This document shows, one piece after another, positions 49,317-57,821 of a DNA stretch of 64,000 nucleotides. The translations under genes were made by a program, and so were the position numbers. Source of the stretch: Agathobacter sp. (GTDB lineage Bacteria; Bacillota; Clostridia; Lachnospirales; Lachnospiraceae); contig JALFLB010000031.1 of NCBI GenBank assembly GCA_022775045.1, positions 114,101 to 178,100 of the forward strand, written 5' to 3'. The notes under the pieces are model-generated. The model had not been told where the DNA came from and did not search any database. It worked only from the letters and a program-made list of their open reading frames with translations. Positions within the stretch are counted from its first letter, which is position 1. Every line of letters starts with the position of its first letter.

Positions 49317-50183
49317 TCATTTAGATCCTAAATATTCTGCCGCTGAATCGGAGACCGCAAGTCCGCCTTCGCTGGTTTCCTTCAGACAGGCGGGCATTTG
49401 ATTGCCGATTCGCCGCATGCTGTCAATGACATCGTCCGGTGCAATGGCACTGCGGATTCCCGCAAGGGCCAGCTGAGCGGAGGTCAAGGCATTGACAGCT
49501 CCGTAGGAGTTGCGCTTGATGCACGGGACCTCCACCAGTCCGGCTACCGGATCACAGGCCAGTCCCAGCATATTTTTAAGGGCTAAACCGGCAGCATGCA
49601 TCATGGTTTCAGCATCACCACCCTGAAGATACACAAGAGCACTTGCTGCCATGGCGCTGGCGGAGCCAATCTCTGCCTGACAGCCGCCGGCGGCACCGGC
49701 AATAAAGGCATTTTCTGCAATGACCTTGCCGATACCGGCTGCCACATACAGCCCATGAACCATCTGTTCCTCATCTGCGTCAAAATCCTCGTGGTAGCTT
49801 AAAAGAACTGCCGGGAGCACGCCGCAGGAACCGGCGGTGGGAGCCGCAACAATTCTTCGCATACAGGCATTGGATTCCCCCATTTTGATGGATTTTTCCA
49901 TAACCTTTCCCACAAAAAGACCACAAATATTCTTCTGAGCCTCGTTGTACTGATGTAGCTTTTCTCCGTCTCCTCCGGCTCGTTTGCTGGCAGAGCGGAG
50001 ATTTCCATCGTAGCGTGCATCGGCATCTTCCATGGCATGGTACATTTCCAGCATTTGGGCGTAAGATTGTTCTGCCGTGCGTTCACTGGTATCCATATCT
50101 TCCTGTTGGACGATTTCCCAGACTTCTTTTTTTTGCCGTATTGATAATTCCTGTAATTCTTTTAGTGAATGATATTCTATCAT
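49317..50183 (-). CDS. sdaAA: L-serine dehydratase, iron-sulfur-dependent, alpha subunit
   Basis: MRRIVAAPTAGSCGVLPAVLLSY, AGAAGGCQAEIGSASAMAA, LACDPVAGLVEVPCIKRN. Confidence 0.94.
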   Translation of the reverse strand: MIEYHSLKELQELSIRQKKEVWEIVQQEDMDTSERTAEQSYAQMLEMYHAMEDADARYDGNLRSASKRAGGDGEKLHQYNEAQKNICGLFVGKVMEKSIKMGESNACMRRIVAAPTAGSCGVLPAVLLSYHEDFDADEEQMVHGLYVAAGIGKVIAENAFIAGAAGGCQAEIGSASAMAASALVYLQGGDAETMMHAAGLALKNMLGLACDPVAGLVEVPCIKRNSYGAVNALTSAQLALAGIRSAIAPDDVIDSMRRIGNQMPACLKETSEGGLAVSDSAAEYLGSK

Positions 50184-50195
50184 AGACGCTCCCTT

Positions 50196-50855
50196 TTAGA
50201 TTCCTGAAAAATAGGTTACTTTTAAGACTCCTTCCACATGCTCCAGCCACGATATTCCATCTGCTGGAATCTGTTGGTCGCACTCCAGCACCATGACGGC
50301 CTTCTGTCCTTTTGCGGATCGGTACAACTGCATGGCTGCGATGTTGACACCTTTGTGTGCCAGCATGGAGGTTACCTCGGACACATGCCCAGGCTGATCA
50401 AGATTGTGTACGATCAGAGTTGGATGATCTCCGGAAAAGTTGGTATCAATGCCGTCAATTTTATCGATGTTGATCCGGGAGCCTCCAATGGAGGATGCCT
50501 GAACCTCGATACTTTTGTTCCCGGTTCCCCGCAAATGGATGACAGCGGTATTCGGATGGGCATCTTCGAGTTTTGCAATACCAAAAGAAATTTCAATGCC
50601 TTGCTTCTTGGCAATGGCAAAACTGTCTGCAATCTGATAATCGTCCGGTTCCATTCCCAAAAGTCCTGCAACGATTGCCTTTCGGGTACCATGTCCATCC
50701 CCGGTTGCCAGAAAAGAGCCATATAGTAAAATCTCTGCCTTTTGGATCGGCTCCCCCAATAGTTTTCCCGCCACGTATCCAATCCGGACGGCGCCTGCCG
50801 TGTGGGAACTGGATGGCCCAACCATGATGGGCCCGACAATGTCAAACAAATCCAT
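50196..50855 (-). CDS. sdaAB: L-serine dehydratase, iron-sulfur-dependent, beta subunit
   Basis: DIVGPIMVGPSSSHTAGAVRIG; C-terminal ACT domain; start at MDLFDIVG. Confidence 0.94.
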   Translation of the reverse strand: MDLFDIVGPIMVGPSSSHTAGAVRIGYVAGKLLGEPIQKAEILLYGSFLATGDGHGTRKAIVAGLLGMEPDDYQIADSFAIAKKQGIEISFGIAKLEDAHPNTAVIHLRGTGNKSIEVQASSIGGSRINIDKIDGIDTNFSGDHPTLIVHNLDQPGHVSEVTSMLAHKGVNIAAMQLYRSAKGQKAVMVLECDQQIPADGISWLEHVEGVLKVTYFSGI

Positions 50856-51113
50856 AGTGTACCTCCGCTGTTTTTCTCTACAAAAAAAGAACAAAGTTGT
50901 CCTGCACGACATGCAAAACACCTTTGTTTCTGTCTATCCCAAATTACAACAAAGTTGTCAGAAAGTCAACAGAAAAGTCGGTCTTTTTGCTTGATGATTC
51001 ATAAAACACTGAGTATAATAAAAGAAAACAATTTTCATGATCTGATGGGAAAATGAAACAATGAGAAAAGGAGATAGAGGGTAAGAAAAAAGTATAAAGG
51101 GGGGGGAGAATCT

Positions 51114-52583
51114 ATGTTAGAAAACTGGAGAAAACCACAGAGACCCGATGAGGCGGAAGTCGAGGAACGACTTAAAATTGCACGGGAGAAGCTTTCCGGG
51201 CAGCAGATGAAAATCAAGGAACACGGACTGCCGGTGCTGGTATTGTTTGAAGGTTGGGGGACCGCAGGCAAAGGCAGTGTGTTGGGGAAAGTAATCCGCA
51301 ATATTGATCCCCGCTTTTTCAAAGTGGCAACGATGGATGTGCCAACGGAAGAGGAGAAGCGGAAGCCGTTTCTCTACCGTTATTTCGTAAAGATTCCGGA
51401 GAAAGGCAAATTCATGTTCTTAGATTCCGGCTGGATGGATGAAATTACGCAGGATTGCCTGAGTGGAAATCTGACAGAAAAGGATTACAAGAAAAAAATT
51501 GAAAGTGTGAAACGTTTTGAGCGCCAACTGACAGATAACGGTTATCTGGTGATGAAATTTTTCTTCCAGATCAGTCAGAAGGAGCAGAAAAAGCGCATTG
51601 ATGCCCTGAAGGAAGATAAAAACACGGATTGGCGTGTAAGTGGTAAGGATGACTGGCAGAATCGGCATTATGAAAAATGTTTGAAAGTTTTTGACCGATA
51701 TTTGAATGATACTAATGCTCCGGCGGACCCATGGTATCTGATTGATGCGAAGAACAGAAAATGGGCGGAACTGCAGGTGCTGGAAATTCTGGTGAGTGCA
51801 ATTGACACAGCGCTCAAAAACAGTGCTATGGCAGTACCTTTGTTGCAGAATGTATTTCCACTTGAGAAAATTCCGAAGCTGAGCGAGATTGCGTTAGATA
51901 AAACACTTACCAATGAGGAATACCGAAAAGAGCTGCATGAGCTTCAGAAGAAGCTGGGAGAATTACACAATAAGTTGTATCGCAAAAAAGTTCCGGTTAT
52001 TATTGCTTATGAAGGTTGGGATGCTGCTGGAAAAGGCGGTAATATCAAGCGGATTACAGGGGCATTGGATCCGCGGGGATTTGAGGTGCATCCGATTGCA
52101 AGCCCGGAGCCACATGAGAAGGCAAGACACTATCTGTGGAGGTTCTGGAACCGTCTGCCGAAGACCGGTCATATTGCAATCTTTGACCGTACATGGTACG
52201 GAAGAGTTATGGTAGAGCGCCTGGAGGGCTTCTGCAGTGAGAATGAATGGCAGAGAGCCTACAATGAAATCAATGAGTTTGAGAAGGAACTGTCCGACTG
52301 GGGAGCAGTCATTGTGAAATTCTGGGTTCAGATAGATAAAGATACGCAGCTTGCCCGTTTTACAGACCGGCAGAACACCCCGGAGAAACAGTGGAAGATT
52401 ACGGATGAGGACTGGCGCAACAGGGAGAAATGGGATTTGTATGAAGATGCTGTCAATGAGATGTTGAAGAAGACGAACACCACCTATGCCCCTTGGCATG
52501 TTTTAGAGTCGAATGATAAGAAGTATGCCAGAATTAAGGCACTGAAAATTGTTATAAAAGCAATAGAACAGGAATTGGAGTAA
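51114..52583 (+). CDS. Two-domain PPK2-family polyphosphate phosphotransferase
   Basis: Two PPK2 modules: FEGWGTAGKGS and YEGWDAAGKGGNIKRITGALDPRGFEV, FDRTWYGRVMVERLEGF. Confidence 0.92.
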   Translation: MLENWRKPQRPDEAEVEERLKIAREKLSGQQMKIKEHGLPVLVLFEGWGTAGKGSVLGKVIRNIDPRFFKVATMDVPTEEEKRKPFLYRYFVKIPEKGKFMFLDSGWMDEITQDCLSGNLTEKDYKKKIESVKRFERQLTDNGYLVMKFFFQISQKEQKKRIDALKEDKNTDWRVSGKDDWQNRHYEKCLKVFDRYLNDTNAPADPWYLIDAKNRKWAELQVLEILVSAIDTALKNSAMAVPLLQNVFPLEKIPKLSEIALDKTLTNEEYRKELHELQKKLGELHNKLYRKKVPVIIAYEGWDAAGKGGNIKRITGALDPRGFEVHPIASPEPHEKARHYLWRFWNRLPKTGHIAIFDRTWYGRVMVERLEGFCSENEWQRAYNEINEFEKELSDWGAVIVKFWVQIDKDTQLARFTDRQNTPEKQWKITDEDWRNREKWDLYEDAVNEMLKKTNTTYAPWHVLESNDKKYARIKALKIVIKAIEQELE

Positions 52584-52628
52584 TATAAGAGATCCTCTGC
52601 AGGAGAAACTCCTGTCAGCGGACTATAA

Positions 52629-53144
52629 TTACTGTAAGTTTTCGCGGGATTCGTCCAACAATTCTTTGTTGATTTTATTTTCACTGATGGTACGTTCTAC
52701 CCACAGATGCAGAGCGTCCACGGCGAGGGAGACCTGCTCCAGATTGCGTTGGATTCTGGCAAAATCAGGAATCTCATCATCGCTGATTCTGCCATCCCTT
52801 GAGATCTCAATGAGACGATTTGTCAGAGGATACATGGAGTTGAGACTGGCAACCGTTTCAAGAATGATATTGGGCAGTTCCCCAAGTTCTACTTCCGGCA
52901 CATACTTTTCGCCGATAGGACACTGGTGGGAGCAGTAATAATTGCAGAGCTCCGGAGCTTTGTAGCATTCCGACATGCGTATAACATCTTCCGGAGCCGG
53001 GATAATGCGCTCGTTTTCAATGCGCTCAATCCGGTCGGCGGATATACTGTCTAACAGATCGGCTGCGGATTCCCGGGTAAGATTTTCCCGTTCCCGGTAC
53101 TGCTGATAAATAGTCTTATTTTCTTTTGTTGATTTTCTTCCCAT
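52629..53144 (-). CDS. XRE-family regulator with cysteine-rich motif
   Basis: HTH region NLTRESAADLLDSISADRIERIENERIIPAPEDVIRMSECY followed by LCNYYCSHQCPIG. Confidence 0.8.
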   Translation of the reverse strand: MGRKSTKENKTIYQQYRERENLTRESAADLLDSISADRIERIENERIIPAPEDVIRMSECYKAPELCNYYCSHQCPIGEKYVPEVELGELPNIILETVASLNSMYPLTNRLIEISRDGRISDDEIPDFARIQRNLEQVSLAVDALHLWVERTISENKINKELLDESRENLQ

Positions 53145-53303
53145 AACAACTCCTCTTAATTGAACATTAGTCCATGCAAATTTTGGTATCCGCAGAATTT
53201 GCGGAAATAGAACCGCTTAATGCGCAGGTTTTGCCGTTTATTATTTTTTCAATCCGATTACAATAAGAGTATAACATAAATTCAAGCAAAGGCGGTATGA
53301 AAA

Positions 53304-53423
53304 ATGGAACCAACGCGCAGAATCAGAATCTGTCTGCTTCTGGAGAAAATGGAGCAGGACAAAAGGTTGAGTGAAAAAATCGGATTGAAAGATACTTCTC
53401 ATTTTACAAATAATAGAGTATGA
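53304..53423 (+). CDS. Candidate 39-aa small ORF
   Basis: MEPTRRIRICLLLEKMEQDKRLSEKIGLKDTSHFTNNRV*; divergent from the XRE gene; absent from supplied ORF track. Confidence 0.4.
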   Translation: MEPTRRIRICLLLEKMEQDKRLSEKIGLKDTSHFTNNRV

Positions 53424-53445
53424 TGAAAAGAGAACGGAGGAAGTT

Positions 53446-53805
53446 ATGAGTATTTTAGGAAATATTATCTGGTTTATTTTTGGGGGACTGATCAGTGGAC
53501 TGAGCTGGTGTGTTGCCGGATTACTTTGGTGTATTACCATTGTGGGAATACCGATTGGAGTACAGTGTTTTAAGATTGCAGCGTTGACATTTTTCCCGTT
53601 TGGCAAAGAAGTGGAGTATGGCGGAGGCGCTGGATCGCTGATACTCAATATTTTGTGGCTTGTGATTTCAGGTTTGCCGCTGGCCATTGAGCATCTGGTG
53701 TTCGGACTGATTTTATGTATTACGATTGTCGGAATCCCCTTCGGGCTACAGCAGTTTAAATTAGCGAAGTTGGCACTGATGCCATTTGGGACAGTTATTA
53801 TTTAA
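53446..53805 (+). CDS. YccF-domain membrane protein
   Basis: Repeated WCITIVGIPIGVQCFKIA / LCITIVGIPFGLQQFKLA. Confidence 0.92.
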   Translation: MSILGNIIWFIFGGLISGLSWCVAGLLWCITIVGIPIGVQCFKIAALTFFPFGKEVEYGGGAGSLILNILWLVISGLPLAIEHLVFGLILCITIVGIPFGLQQFKLAKLALMPFGTVII

Positions 53806-53823
53806 CAGAAAAGGAGAACCATT

Positions 53824-54012
53824 ATGGATAAGAGATTATACAAATCAGATACAAATAAGGTATTCGCAGGTGTCTGCGGAGGAATCGGCGAATTTTTCGG
53901 TGTTGACCCCACCTGGATCCGTCTGGCATGGGTGGTGTTCTGTCTGGCAGGCGGAAGCGGAATCATCGCATATATTCTTGCCTGCTTTATTGTACCCAAC
54001 AAAGTATACTAG
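53824..54012 (+). CDS. PspC-domain protein
   Basis: RLYKSDTNKVFAGVCGGIGEFFGVDPTWIRLAWVVFCLAGGSGIIAYILACFIVP. Confidence 0.93.
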   Translation: MDKRLYKSDTNKVFAGVCGGIGEFFGVDPTWIRLAWVVFCLAGGSGIIAYILACFIVPNKVY

Positions 54013-54029
54013 GACCGGAGGATAGAAAA

Positions 54030-54914
54030 GTGAAAAAGACAAAGCATATTAGAATTGTTGCATTTTTCCTGACGGCCCTGTTGTTGAATGGTCTGTTTCC
54101 GATTGCGCAGCAGGTGCAGGCCGCGACGGTAAAATTGAATCAGACATCCGCAACGCTGTGGGTTGGAGAATCTCTTCAGCTGAAAGTTCAGGGAACCAAT
54201 AAGTTGGTGAATTGGTCATCGAATCAGAGTTCGGTGGCATCGGTCACGTCCAAAGGAAAAGTAACGGCCAAAAAGTCTGGCAAGGCAGTAATTGTAGCGA
54301 AAATAGGCAGTAAGAAATATAAATGCAAGATTACCGTCAGACAGACAGAACTGAGTTCAAAAAGTATAACACTTGTATATGGGAAAAGTTCGGCGCTGAC
54401 GTTAAAGTACCCGCAAAAGAAGGTCGCATGGTTTTCCAGTAATACAAAGATTGCCTATGCTGACGGGAAAAAAGTGCATGCGAGAGCAGTCGGCGAGGCA
54501 GTGATAACCGCTAAGTGCAATGGAAAATCATACGCTTGTAAGATAAAAGTTGTTTCGGGGGAGACGGATCAACTTGTAGAAAATGGAACTTATACCAGCA
54601 AAGAAAAAGTGGCATTGTATCTTCACACGTACAACAAGCTTCCGAAAAACTTTATTACAAAAAATCAGGCAAAGAAATTGGGATGGAGTGGCGGTTCGCT
54701 TCTTTCTTATGCCCCGGATAAAAGTATCGGAGGAGATGTCTACTACAATTATGAGAAAAACCTTCCGAAAAAAGAGGGAAGAATCTATTATGAGTGTGAT
54801 ATCGATACTTTGGGAGCCTTGGAACGTGGAGCCGAAAGGCTGGTATATTCCAATGACGGACTGATTTATTACACGTCCGATCATTATTCTTCTTTTGAAA
54901 AACTATATGAATGA
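54030..54914 (+). CDS. Secreted Big2-Big2-barnase ribonuclease (GTG start)
   Basis: Signal peptide; two Ig-like Big2 domains; C-terminal barnase-like KVALYLHTYNKLPKNFITKNQAKKLGW...SIGGDVYYN...YYECDIDTLGALERGAERLVYSNDGLIYYTSDHYSSF. Confidence 0.88.
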   Translation: MKKTKHIRIVAFFLTALLLNGLFPIAQQVQAATVKLNQTSATLWVGESLQLKVQGTNKLVNWSSNQSSVASVTSKGKVTAKKSGKAVIVAKIGSKKYKCKITVRQTELSSKSITLVYGKSSALTLKYPQKKVAWFSSNTKIAYADGKKVHARAVGEAVITAKCNGKSYACKIKVVSGETDQLVENGTYTSKEKVALYLHTYNKLPKNFITKNQAKKLGWSGGSLLSYAPDKSIGGDVYYNYEKNLPKKEGRIYYECDIDTLGALERGAERLVYSNDGLIYYTSDHYSSFEKLYE

Positions 54915-54925
54915 GGTCTGGCAGG

Positions 54926-55168
54926 ATGAAAGTGATTCTGGATTTTGAAAAGATAAACAGGAAAGAGAAGCTTCACCAATATTTAAAGGAGCAGTTAGCG
55001 TTACCGGATTATTATGGGAATAATCTGGACGCATTACATGATTGTCTGACTGAAAAGAGAGAGCCGGTTTCAATCAGTATTTTCCATTTTGAAGTCTTAA
55101 AGAAGTCATTGGGAGAGTATGCGGATGTGCTGCTTCAGGTTTTGCAGGACACAGCGGTGGTTTCATGA
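54926..55168 (+). CDS. Barstar-family RNase inhibitor (short C-terminus); alternative start 54911
   Basis: KLHQYLKEQLALPDYYGNNLDALHDCLTEKREPVSISIFHFEVLKKSLGEYADVLLQVLQDTA. Confidence 0.88.
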   Translation: MKVILDFEKINRKEKLHQYLKEQLALPDYYGNNLDALHDCLTEKREPVSISIFHFEVLKKSLGEYADVLLQVLQDTAVVS

Positions 55169-55185
55169 AGAAACTGCCGCTGTGT
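55149..55185 (+). terminator. Strong hairpin overlapping the barstar stop codon
   Basis: ACACAGCGGTGGTTTC-ATGAA-GAAACTGCCGCTGTGT, 16 bp with two wobbles; poor T tract. Confidence 0.45.
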
Positions 55186-55198
55186 TATGTTTGATGCA

Positions 55199-56312
55199 TT
55201 ATGCTAAAAGCCAGTCAATTAAGTTGATGGATTTGATACCTTCGTAAGAATTGATGTAGCTTCGATCCATGGAAAGCACGATTTTCTCATAGTTATCGGG
55301 GATGAGCTGGAGAGGGCGAAACTCTCTTTCTCGGCTTTCCGGCGAAGCCATACTTTCGGTGACCTGAATAAATTGTTTGCCAGTGGGCTTTTCGGCGATA
55401 AAATCGATTTTGGTATCGCCAATCTTCCCAATAGACACCCGGTAGTCACGGCGAATCAGTTCCAAAAATACAATATTTTCAAGGATATGCCCGCGGTCAG
55501 CATCGCGATAGCCCAGGAGCATGGAGATATACTTTTCCACGATCTTTCCGGCTATGTTTTTTCCGTGGTTATTTTGAAATTCTCCCTCGTTGGAGAGAAC
55601 ATTTCCAATGTTGTTAGGCGATGTGATGCTGCCTATATTCGAGCAGAGAAAGAGCATGATTTTTTGAAGCGTATTCTGGTCAGCCTGGTTGTTTCGCTGT
55701 AAAATATCGCGCAGTACAACTGTAGAATAGATGTCTTCCAACGCATGATTGCTTCGGGCTTCGTTGAAGTGATACTCCCGCAGAATCGGCATTCCACCAA
55801 ACAGCAGATACTTTTGAAACTTATCTTCCATGGTAATTGCTTCATCAAAATCATAAAAGGTTAGAAATTCTTTAAAAGATAATGGTAGCATACGAATTTC
55901 CACATATCTGCCGGAAAGCAGTGTGGAAAATTCTGTGGACAGCAGATAGGCGTTCGAGCCAATAATATAGATGTCCACATCGAAATCCAGCCGAAAGGAT
56001 TCAATGGCTTTCTCCCAGTGCTCCACTGCCTGAAGTTCATCGAAGATAAGTTGTTCCCACTGTAGGAATCAGGGAGCTGACGTAATCGTAAAAGAAAAGA
56101 TAGTCTGTCAGATTACGATATTTTAAGGATTCCAAATTCATGTGAATGATATTTGATTCCGGTACATTGGTTTCTTTTAGATACTGATGAAATAAGTCAA
56201 GTAGCGAGGATTTGCCGCATCTGCGGATGCCCGTTACGATTTTTATGAGATCGACATTTTTGTTCTCGATTAACTGATTTAAGTATTCTGGACGGCTGAT
56301 AAGTTCAGGCAT
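55199..56312 (-). pseudogene. AAA ATPase with DUF4143-type C-terminus, split by a frameshift near 56040
   Basis: N-part MPELISRPEYLNQLIENKNVDLIKIVTGIRRCGKSSLLDLF...VGTTYLR*; C-part in another frame EQLIFDELQAVEHWEKAIESF...IYIIGSNAYLLSTEFSTLLSGRYVEIRMLPLSFKEFL. Confidence 0.8.
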
Positions 56313-56475
56313 GATACACCTCCTGTACATGTTATTTTCATTATATTCCAGTTCTTTCAAAAGTTAATAGTTTCCGACTTGCAAGTCTGAAACTTTGCAA
56401 AAGGTGACACTTTATGACATTCACTTCAAAAACATGGTTAATAAAAGTATCGAAAATTGTATCTATCTGCTTGCA

Positions 56476-56580
56476 ACTGATCCTCTCACCAAGGTGGGTA
56501 TTATGGCAGATATGCTCTCAAAGAAAGGAAAATATTACGAACTGTATATGACACAGTATGCAGGTTTTGCAACCTGGAAA
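56476..56580 (+). pseudogene. C-terminal remnant of an ABC exporter ATPase
   Basis: ADMLSKKGKYYELYMTQYAGFAT resembles ABC-exporter C-termini; no Walker or signature motifs upstream. Confidence 0.5.
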
Positions 56581-56586
56581 ATAATG

Positions 56587-56620
56587 AAGGAGGTCACAAT
56601 CTGTGACCTCCTTAACTTTT
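56587..56620. terminator. Bidirectional terminator at the tetR 3' end
   Basis: AAGGAGGTCACA-ATC-TGTGACCTCCTT, perfect 12 bp. Confidence 0.75.
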
Positions 56621-57223
56621 CAGATAATTCAGTGTTCCTGCCGGAGTTCCGGTACCTTTCTCCAACAAGGAAATAAGTCCTGCAATCGTATCGTCCACAT
56701 CATTATCAGAAGTGGGAATCAAGGAGCGGTCCAGCTTGACCGTAAGTACAATGAGGACGATCTCCGACAGTGCAGCAGGATAGTCAAAATCAATGGCGCC
56801 GGATTCAATTCCCTGTTGAATGATTTCTGTAAGCACAGGTTTTAATTCTGTGACCAGATACTGAATGTATTTCTGATGGAGAAATGCCTGTTCTTTGTCA
56901 TCGACTGCAGAGGTCACAGAATCTTGTGTGAGAAATTCTCCATTCGAATTGCGGCAGGCCTGAAAAATCATTGCCATGCGCGTGAATGGGGAAATATCCT
57001 TCTGGTCTGCCAGATGCTTTGCTGTCTCGAGGGGATGCTTGTATTTGCGCTCAATCATTGCTTCGAGGATTTCATTTTTTGAAGAAAAGTAGTAGTAGAT
57101 ACCTCCCTTTGCAATTCCTGCGGTCTGAGCGATCTCGCTGACGGAGATGTCCTGAATGGGCTTCTGGGTCAGAAGGGTTTCCAATGCATCAATAATCTGG
57201 TCGTATTTTGTGCTGTTCTGCAT
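56612..57223 (-). CDS. TetR/AcrR-family regulator
   Basis: N-terminal HTH PIQDISVSEIAQTAGIAKGGIYYYFSSKNEILEAMIE. Confidence 0.92.
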   Translation of the reverse strand: MQNSTKYDQIIDALETLLTQKPIQDISVSEIAQTAGIAKGGIYYYFSSKNEILEAMIERKYKHPLETAKHLADQKDISPFTRMAMIFQACRNSNGEFLTQDSVTSAVDDKEQAFLHQKYIQYLVTELKPVLTEIIQQGIESGAIDFDYPAALSEIVLIVLTVKLDRSLIPTSDNDVDDTIAGLISLLEKGTGTPAGTLNYLKS

Positions 57224-57333
57224 AATGAATGCCTTTCGTAGTAACCATATTTCTCAAAATTTGCAATAAGTATAGCATGTAGACAGGGCAAAATACAAGG
57301 AAAAAATAAATAAAAAATAGGAAAATACTCATC

Positions 57334-57390
57334 TTGACCGTTGGTCAGAAATATGATAGATTACAGATGAAACAAGTTGACCGCTGGTCG
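57334..57390 (+). promoter_or_regulatory. TetR-type operator pair and sigma-A-like promoter
   Basis: TGACC-GTT-GGTCA (57335-57347) and TGACC-GCT-GGTCG (57378-57390); TTGACC -35 (57334-57339), 17 nt, TAGATT -10. Confidence 0.7.
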
Positions 57391-57409
57391 AAAAATAAGG
57401 AGGAAACTA

Positions 57410-57738
57410 TGACATACGCAGAATTTTTCTCAGAGATCAAGGGGAAGTTTATGGGAGCAGATGTGAGTGATATTCAAGAACATCTGGCGTATCAATTTAA
57501 CATCATTGGCGAGGCACAGGGAATTTTTTATATAGAAGTTAAAGACGGAGTACTCAGTGTGGAACCGTATGTGTATCAGGAAAGAGATGCGATGTTTACC
57601 TGTACAGCGGAGACTTTAAAAGCGATTGAGTCCGGAAAGATGGATCCGGAGGAAGCTGTGAAGCAGGAACTTTTGAAGGTAGAGGGCAATATTGACAAAG
57701 CAGTGCGACTCAAGGAACTAATTGACAGTCACAGATAA
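57410..57738 (+). CDS. SCP2 sterol-binding-domain protein
   Basis: AYQFNIIGEAQGIFYIEVKDGVLSVEPYVYQERDAMFTCTAETLKAIESGKMDPEEAV; start after AAGGAGG. Confidence 0.85.
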
Positions 57739-57821
57739 TATTTCCTGGAGATTAATGTTGAATTGCATAAAATAAAAAGGAATATGACGAGTCATAGACA
57801 GAATCAGGAGATGAAGCGAAC

